Made by a program: the position numbers and the translations under genes. Below, in pieces: positions 5,967 to 11,281 of a DNA stretch of 11,281 bases. The number at the start of each line of letters is the position of its first letter. Positions within the stretch are counted from its first letter, which is position 1. This DNA is from Deltaproteobacteria bacterium (lineage in GTDB: Bacteria; Desulfobacterota; Desulfobacteria; Desulfobacterales; C00003060): assembly GCA_019309245.1 (NCBI GenBank), contig JAFDGP010000047.1:1-11281 (forward strand), given 5' to 3'. The notes under the pieces were generated by a model. The model was not told where the DNA came from and ran no database searches. It saw only the letters and a program-made list of their open reading frames with translations.

Positions 5967-6128
5967 TTAATTTGTTTTGGTAAATTCCTCTTTTGATGCC
6001 CCGCACACAGGACATGTCCACTCATCGGGAAGGTCTTCAAACGCGGTCCCCGGCTCAACGCCATTGTCCGGGTCCCCGAAGGTAGGGTCATACACATAGC
6101 CGCAAACACTGCACACATACAGTTCCAT
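5967..6128 (-). CDS. Rubredoxin (second copy, partner of the flavodiiron protein)
   Basis: Fe(Cys)4 electron carrier of 53 residues with C6-S-V-C9-G-Y and C39-P-V-C42-G, the DPTFGDPDNGVEPGT loop and DEW. The frame is open upstream, but the ATG at 6128 begins the conserved MELYVC and has GGGAGGG about 9 bases before it. It lies 17 bases after the upstream unknown gene and 32 bases before the flavodiiron gene, the classical rd-roo arrangement, so it is the likely direct electron donor. It differs from the first rubredoxin (1487-1645) at scattered positions, e.g. DPTFGDPDNG against DPAEGDPENG, so the two are paralogues rather than a recent duplication. Confidence 0.97.
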   Translation of the reverse strand: MELYVCSVCGYVYDPTFGDPDNGVEPGTAFEDLPDEWTCPVCGASKEEFTKTN

Positions 6129-6145
6129 GGTTCCATCCCTCCCTT

Positions 6146-6526
6146 TCAAACCGCCTTTCGGTTGGTCGGCGGTCCATAAAGCGCATGTTCCAGCCACTGC
6201 CTGATTTCGGGAGTCACGGGATAGACCCCTTTGTGATGGGCGACCGATTCGAGAAAAGAGTCTCGAAGATATTCCGGCATGTAGATGGTTGCCAGCTCTT
6301 CAGCCTGTTCCGAGTTGCGCCGGATCAGATAGATTCTTGGGGGCTCTTTCCAGGTGTAAACCACAAAGTACAACGAGACATCGTTCTTGGATCGGATTCG
6401 CCTTCGACCGTTGGCAGGGTTGTTACCCCATTCCAGATAAAGTGTCACTGCATCCTCGGGTGTCATATCCCAATCGATCACACTGGTCAATTCACTGTGT
6501 CTTTTAAGCTCTTCTAGTGTCATCAT
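6146..6526 (-). CDS. Conserved hypothetical protein, 126 aa (resembles DVU0772-type proteins)
   Basis: Function unknown. The sequence starts MMTLEELKRHSELTSVIDWD and contains MTPEDAVTLYLEWGNN, followed by a beta-rich middle (DVSLYFVVYTWKEPPRIYLIRR) and a helical C-terminus ending RQWLEHALYGPP. There is no signal peptide, membrane helix, cysteine or obvious catalytic motif, so it is probably a small cytoplasmic protein. From memory it resembles a family of sulfate-reducer proteins typified by DVU0772; this was not verified. AGGAGGTGA sits 6 bases before the first of two adjacent ATG codons (6526 and 6523). It begins 3 bases after the preceding gene and ends 17 bases before rubredoxin, so it is firmly part of the flavodiiron operon. 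Confidence 0.85.
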   Translation of the reverse strand: MMTLEELKRHSELTSVIDWDMTPEDAVTLYLEWGNNPANGRRRIRSKNDVSLYFVVYTWKEPPRIYLIRRNSEQAEELATIYMPEYLRDSFLESVAHHKGVYPVTPEIRQWLEHALYGPPTNRKAV

Positions 6527-6529
6527 GGT

Positions 6530-6817
6530 TCACCTCCTGTGTTGCTCGACCCACCATCCCTTTTTGATATGAGCGGTTTTTTCCGCCTCCGCCAGCCTCC
6601 GGATCTTAAACGCCGAATCTCGCATCACACCATACAGCACGCCGCAGCCCGTATCTTCTCGAACCGCATCCCCCTCGTCGGCCAGGGCGAGCATCCGTTC
6701 CACGATCCAAAACGTTTTCTCGATACTTTCGTTACACGGCTTCATGCCTCGCGGCTCATTCCGGAAAGGCCCCATGCCCGAGGGGGCGGTTTCCATGCCC
6801 TTGAATCGTCCTGACAT
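6530..6817 (-). CDS. Conserved-looking hypothetical protein, up to 95 aa, first gene of the flavodiiron operon
   Basis: Function unknown. The core, from about residue 24 (MKPCNESIEKTFWIVERM), is a helical stretch with LADEGDAVREDTGCGVLYG, then RDSAFKIRRLAEAEKTAHIK and an end with KGWW. Cysteines at about residues 28 and 58 are not in a metal-site arrangement. The start is uncertain: the ATG at 6817 has a weak TGGACAG, while ATGs at 6796 (residue 8) and 6748 (residue 24) have no better site; the N-terminal 23 residues are glycine, methionine and proline rich and look poorly conserved. The stop overlaps the AGGAGGTGA ribosome site of the next gene. As leader of an operon with rubredoxin and the flavodiiron protein it may assist or sense oxidative stress, by position only. 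Confidence 0.7.
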   Translation of the reverse strand: MSGRFKGMETAPSGMGPFRNEPRGMKPCNESIEKTFWIVERMLALADEGDAVREDTGCGVLYGVMRDSAFKIRRLAEAEKTAHIKKGWWVEQHRR

Positions 6818-6827
6818 CTACTGTCCA

Positions 6828-6842
6828 TCAAGAAACATGCCA
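6828..6842 (-). promoter_or_regulatory. Weak sigma-54-like (-24/-12) promoter candidate
   Basis: TGGCAT-N5-TTGA on the minus strand has the GG and spacing of a sigma-54 promoter (consensus TGGCAC-N5-TTGC), but the nearly invariant -12 GC is GA. It lies about 165 bases downstream of the repeat array, a normal distance for an activator site. If used, transcription would begin close to the ATG at 6817, which would favour a later start codon for that gene. Confidence 0.25.
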
Positions 6843-6890
6843 TCGGGGTTGATCAGGCCATGATGACAGAATCGCATGACATTGCAAATA

Positions 6891-6919
6891 GTTATAGTGT
6901 GCTGTCCATGCGCTGGCGA
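6891..6919 (-). promoter_or_regulatory. Sigma-70-like promoter candidate for the flavodiiron operon
   Basis: TCGCCA (6914-6919), 17 bases, then TATAAC (6891-6896) on the minus strand: 4 of 6 and 5 of 6 matches to the consensus. It would give a leader of roughly 65-70 bases before the ATG at 6817. It competes with the sigma-54-like candidate nearer the gene. Confidence 0.3.
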
Positions 6920-7005
6920 AAAAGCGAGACGTTTTTTTGAGACACCCTGGAGCCGGTGGCGAATCGTGCATTCGTAACTATAGTGGATGAAAAGAGGGCT
7001 GGGCA

Positions 7006-7039
7006 TGTGTCTCAAGACACAATATAAGACACAAGTGTA

Positions 7040-7049
<10 letters not shown>
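7006..7049. promoter_or_regulatory. Operator/enhancer-like array of GTGTCT/AGACAC repeats
   Basis: TGTGTCT-CA-AGACACA (7006-7021) is an inverted repeat with 7-base arms. AAGACACAA occurs at 7014-7022 and again at 7026-7034, 12 bases apart; ACACAAGTGT (7029-7038) is a small palindrome; TGAGACA follows at 7043-7049, crossing the activator's stop codon. Outliers TTGAGACACC (6937-6946) and GCGAGACG (6924-6931) lie nearer the operon. Twofold symmetric TGTC-GACA type sites upstream of a gene are usual for Fis-type sigma-54 activators, and such an activator is encoded next door. That it binds here is inference. Confidence 0.55.
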
Positions 7050-8851
<1,802 letters not shown>

Positions 8852-8893
8852 CGTCCAAAGTTAGCCTCAGCGAACCGCCAGTTGATCAGGTGC

Positions 8894-9193
8894 TCATAGT
8901 AGGCCTTGTACATAATCCGCGATCCGGTGGTGGACAAAGTTCACGTCATGGGGCGATGGACACTCACTGGCGATGTCTCCCATTTTAAGAACAACACCGG
9001 GGTGCGGGGCCACCGGCATGCGCAGGACTTCTTGTTCAATCACGAATGCGGCCATTGCCCGATAAACAGGAGCGTAAGGGTCCGGGGCCAGATCCAGGAT
9101 TTGGCCGTGTTGCTTTACAACGAGACAATGATCGATATCTCCGCCCCCGGTCACAAAGTGCCAGGGGTCTTTTTGCGTGTCCGCGCAATCCAT
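8894..9193 (-). CDS. Hypothetical protein, 99 aa, cotranscribed with the sigma-54 activator
   Basis: Family not recognised. It starts MDCADTQKDPWHFVTGGGDI, continues DHCLVVKQHGQILDLAPDPYAPVYRAMAAF, and ends with APHPGVVLKMGDIASECPSPHDVNFVHHRIADYVQ. Histidines are frequent (WHF, DHC, QHG, PHP, PHD, VHH) and three cysteines are present, which may hint at metal binding, but no known motif is complete. There is no signal peptide or membrane segment. AGGAG lies 7 bases before the ATG at 9193, supporting a real gene. It is 42 bases upstream of the activator and probably in its transcript, so it could be a modulator or sensor partner (inference from position). Confidence 0.7.
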   Translation of the reverse strand: MDCADTQKDPWHFVTGGGDIDHCLVVKQHGQILDLAPDPYAPVYRAMAAFVIEQEVLRMPVAPHPGVVLKMGDIASECPSPHDVNFVHHRIADYVQGLL

Positions 9194-9306
9194 CAGTGTT
9201 CTCCTGAATCAAAGAATTGTATTTTGTACCAGATAGCCTCGAAAGTAAATTGTAAATTCCGCGAACCAGCAAACATGTTCATCCTGGTCTGCAGGCGGGA
9301 CTGTTT

Positions 9307-9316
9307 TCAAGACACA
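9307..9316. promoter_or_regulatory. Second copy of the TCAAGACACA operator-like motif
   Basis: TCAAGACACA repeats exactly the core of the array upstream of the flavodiiron operon (7012-7021). Read on the minus strand it is TGTGTCTTGAAAACA, an imperfect version of the same dyad. It lies about 115 bases before the 99-residue gene that precedes the activator, a position suited to autoregulation. Confidence 0.3.
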
Positions 9317-9330
9317 CACACGCCCCAAAC

Positions 9331-9363
9331 CCGCGGAGAACGCGGCTCAGGGGAAAAAGAGCC
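9331..9363 (-). terminator. Weak stem-loops after the YkgJ-like gene
   Basis: On the minus strand, GGCTC/GAGCC (9344-9348 with 9359-9363) and the overlapping CCGCG/CGCGG (9331-9335 with 9341-9345) lie just after the stop at 9379. There is no T run behind them, so intrinsic termination is doubtful. Confidence 0.2.
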
Positions 9364-9378
9364 ATTGATGGATGGAAA

Positions 9379-10044
9379 CTAGCCGGTGTGCTTTTTACGG
9401 GCCCGGGCCTTAACCCGAAGGAGGCCTGGGCTGTTATGGCAGTACATAAGAGGCGAGTGGATACCTTTATCCATGAAATAGTCTTCCAGGGCATCGAATA
9501 AGACCGGTCGGCTGGGCCAGGTGTAGCGCCTTTGGCGGTGCCTGAGCCGTTTCCATTGGACCAGGGCGGCTGGATTTCGGCCAAAGACGGTCTGTCTTGC
9601 CCGTTCGCACAAAAACATCTCGCAGACAATCGGCTTGATGCGCCACAGACAGCCGTTCTTGCCGAGGTAGACGCACTTACGGTCCCGGGTGGATCGATTG
9701 AGTGCATCGAGCAGGCTTTCCACCTCTTTTCGAGACGACATCAACACGTTGATTGCCACGTCCGCGAAAAAGGTCGTGATTCCCTCGCGACCGCAGCAGG
9801 CGCTTTGACGGCTCTCATAACACCGGACCGTGCATATCGCGGAAAAGTGCTCCTGCAAAAAGGCGTCGACATCCGCCCTGAAACCCAGATACGCTCGGAT
9901 CCTTCCTTTCAGGGCCTTGACGGCCGACGGGCTCAGGGATCTTACGCAGTTGGCTACGGCTGTGATGGTATCACGCTGTTCGCGGTCATAATCGCTCATG
10001 GTCATCACCGGGGCCGGGTTTGTGGCCATGTTTTTTCTACACAT
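9379..10044 (-). CDS. YkgJ-like cysteine-cluster protein (putative zinc/iron-chelating)
   Basis: Cytoplasmic protein of up to 221 residues. The cysteine layout C71-x3-C75, C83-C84, C124-x7-C132, C141-x4-C146, with CVYLGKNGCLWRIKPIVCEMF, matches the YkgJ (CxxCxxCC) family, thought to bind zinc or an iron-sulfur cluster; the biochemical role of the family is unsettled. An additional C202 lies near the C-terminus, which is strongly basic (RVKARARKKH). Its ATG at 10044 lies inside the last codons of the DUF523-DUF1722 gene (8-base overlap, ATGTGTAG), so the two are coupled; an ATG at 10029 is an alternative start. No ribosome site is visible, consistent with coupling. Confidence 0.8.
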   Translation of the reverse strand: MCRKNMATNPAPVMTMSDYDREQRDTITAVANCVRSLSPSAVKALKGRIRAYLGFRADVDAFLQEHFSAICTVRCYESRQSACCGREGITTFFADVAINVLMSSRKEVESLLDALNRSTRDRKCVYLGKNGCLWRIKPIVCEMFLCERARQTVFGRNPAALVQWKRLRHRQRRYTWPSRPVLFDALEDYFMDKGIHSPLMYCHNSPGLLRVKARARKKHTG

Positions 10045-10987
10045 GGTTCTTGATCTGCAATTCGACCGGGTCAGGATGCAGGTAATATTGTTGTCTTAGG
10101 TATGGCTCGTTATATTTGCACGCATAGTGATTGATCAGCGTGATCGGCACGATCAGGGGCACATCCCCACAGCGGTAGTATTGGATAGCCGCCAACAGTT
10201 CTTGTTTTTCATCCGCCAAGAGGGTCTTCTTGAAATATCGAAGCATGCGTTGAAGCACATTGGCATGCTTTTTTGTCGTGGTCTTGAGTCGAAGCGCGGC
10301 CAAGAGATGGCCCTGATAGGTGTCATAGAGGTCCTTTAGGGGTATGTCTTTTGCCTTGGCAACCAGCCTTCCCATTGCCCGATAGTGCTCGACACTGTGC
10401 GACATGATAAGCAATTTGTGTCTTGTGTGAAACGCCGCCAGCGAACCCCGAGCCCTTTGTTCTTTAAGGGAGGCCCGCCATCTTCTTAGGACAAATACCG
10501 CTTCAAGAAAGTTTTCCCGGAGCCTGGGATTTTGAAGCCGGCCTTCATCTTGAACCGGAATAAGGGGAAAATGATCCATGAAGGCCCGGGCGAAAAGGCC
10601 GACCCCTTTCTTGGCGCACCTGTTCTTTTCGGTAAAGATCTTGACGCCCTTTGTCCCGCAGCTGGGAGATCGGGCCTTGAAGATAAAACCGCACAGGCCT
10701 TCGTTCTCCGGGTCTCGGGCCCGTTTTCGGACCCACCTCAGCATGGAGGCGGTCAGGTCCTTTCGAGTTTTTTCTGTGACCAGGCGGGGGGCTTTGGGAT
10801 CGCCTTCCAGGCGCATGGGTTCACGGGGGATGCCCAACCCAGCCTCCGCTTCCGGACAGACCGGCACATAGGCCACGTATTGTCCCAGGGTGTCGGTCAA
10901 AAAGTGGTCCTGCTTATGCCCGCCGTCGTAGCGGACCTTTCGGCCCACAAGGCAGGCGCTGATGCCGATTTTTACAGGAGTGTTCAT
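10037..10987 (-). CDS. DUF523-DUF1722 two-domain protein (TudS/YbgA-like)
   Basis: Protein of 316 residues. The N-terminal DUF523 domain (about 5-155) shows ISACLVG with C12, VRYDGGHK, VCPEAEAGLGIPREPMRL with C44, and KARSPSCG with C110. In the DUF523 enzyme TudS, three such cysteines bind a [4Fe-4S] cluster that removes sulfur from thiouracil. The C-terminal DUF1722 domain (about 185-310) has FHTRHKLLIMSHS, HYRAMGRLV and a final NHYACKYNEPYLRQQYYLHP; alone it is known as YbgA. The fusion is widespread in bacteria. A desulfidase role here is inferred from the conserved cysteines only. The ATG at 10987 has no clear ribosome site. It is the first gene of a unit with the YkgJ-like protein, behind a sigma-70-like promoter about 105 bases upstream. 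Confidence 0.92.
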   Translation of the reverse strand: MNTPVKIGISACLVGRKVRYDGGHKQDHFLTDTLGQYVAYVPVCPEAEAGLGIPREPMRLEGDPKAPRLVTEKTRKDLTASMLRWVRKRARDPENEGLCGFIFKARSPSCGTKGVKIFTEKNRCAKKGVGLFARAFMDHFPLIPVQDEGRLQNPRLRENFLEAVFVLRRWRASLKEQRARGSLAAFHTRHKLLIMSHSVEHYRAMGRLVAKAKDIPLKDLYDTYQGHLLAALRLKTTTKKHANVLQRMLRYFKKTLLADEKQELLAAIQYYRCGDVPLIVPITLINHYACKYNEPYLRQQYYLHPDPVELQIKNHV

Positions 10988-11008
10988 AATGTTTAAAACG
11001 CGAGATCA

Positions 11009-11033
11009 GGAAAAAGGCCCGGTGCTTTTTTCC
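11009..11033 (-). repeat. Hairpin in the leader of the DUF523-DUF1722 gene
   Basis: GGAAAAA (11009-11015) and TTTTTCC (11027-11033) are perfectly complementary with an 11-base GC-rich loop. It lies 22 bases before the start codon inside the predicted leader. A second stem, ATCGG/CCGAT, lies upstream of it. Function unknown. Confidence 0.3.
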
Positions 11034-11092
11034 GGTCCGATTCCCGTGAAATCGGCGCAATCCGATCGAACGTATTGCGGCCAAACGGCTGG

Positions 11093-11121
11093 ATGACACG
11101 GCAAAGCCATTCGTTTGTCAA
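11093..11121 (-). promoter_or_regulatory. Sigma-70-like promoter of the DUF523-DUF1722 / YkgJ unit
   Basis: TTGACA (11116-11121) is a perfect -35 box on the minus strand, followed by exactly 17 bases and TGTCAT (11093-11098, 4 of 6). It would start transcription near 11086, about 100 bases before the ATG at 10987. This is the best promoter match seen in the window. Confidence 0.5.
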
Positions 11122-11155
11122 GGTTAAGGTCAGTTTTCGGCGGAAAATCGGATGG

Positions 11156-11281
11156 TCAGTGATTTATAGTCCCTATTGTACGCGTTTCTTTGTTCCACGC
11201 CAAGAATCTCTGACAGAAACACGCGCCGGCAGCGCCGCCAAAAAAATCCGCCAAAAGATCCCACCACTCGGCAGACCTCAT
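11156..11281 (-). CDS. Possible gene fragment at right edge, 41 residues visible
   Basis: A minus-strand frame is open from the edge to a TGA at 11156-11158, reading ...ADFFGGAAGACFCQRFLAW and ending TIGTINH. An ATG happens to be the first codon in the window, so it could be a whole small protein or the C-terminus of a larger one. The tail fits no family I know. The sigma-70-like promoter of the next gene begins 35 bases after its stop. Confidence 0.3.
   Translation of the reverse strand: MRSAEWWDLLADFFGGAAGACFCQRFLAWNKETRTIGTINH

Noticed and set aside
6818..7015. Minus-strand frame ending in RFCHHGLINPDG just before the ATG at 6817
   Set aside because: The last 19 codons from an ATG look mildly protein-like and the stop adjoins the next start, but there is no ribosome site and it crosses the promoter region; taken as chance.

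Overview
The window looks like chromosome of an anaerobic, probably sulfate-reducing bacterium of the Desulfobacterota. The reasons are gene content and texture: two rubredoxins, a rubredoxin:oxygen oxidoreductase (flavodiiron protein), a one-cluster ferredoxin of the Desulfovibrio type, an octaheme cytochrome c, a GAF-PAS sigma-54 activator, and a glutaredoxin whose active-site cysteine codon is UGA (selenocysteine). Nearly everything is on the minus strand, so it reads from right to left; the only convincing plus-strand gene is a family 2 glycosyltransferase. No tRNA, rRNA, insertion sequence, CRISPR array or phage gene was seen.

Layout by transcription order on the minus strand. (a) 11281-9379: a possible fragment at the edge, then a DUF523-DUF1722 protein whose stop overlaps the start of a YkgJ-like cysteine-cluster protein, behind a good sigma-70-like promoter. 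(b) 9193-7040: a small unknown protein followed by a GAF-PAS-AAA+-Fis sigma-54 activator with a cysteine cluster in its PAS domain. (c) 7050-6818: a control region with repeated GTGTCT/AGACAC elements and weak candidate promoters. (d) 6817-4442: a tight operon of two unknown proteins, rubredoxin, flavodiiron protein, ferredoxin and a 28-residue half-rubredoxin that has been overlooked because of its size. (e) 4246-2651: a small unknown protein and an HAO-like octaheme cytochrome c. (f) 2593-1877: the glycosyltransferase, on the plus strand. (g) 1645-1: a second rubredoxin, the selenocysteine-containing YruB-type glutaredoxin, and a glutaredoxin-thioredoxin reductase fusion that runs off the left edge.

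Read together, the middle of the window is an oxygen/nitric-oxide defence module: rubredoxin passes electrons to the flavodiiron protein, which reduces O2 or NO in the cytoplasm, while the octaheme cytochrome may act on nitrogen compounds in the periplasm. The sigma-54 activator next door is the natural candidate regulator, and the shared motif upstream of the operon and upstream of the activator's own transcription unit suggests both are its targets (inference). The left block is a thiol/selenol redox module paired with its own rubredoxin. The most unusual items are the UGA-containing glutaredoxin with a SECIS-like hairpin, the one-knuckle mini-rubredoxin, and the operator-like repeat array.
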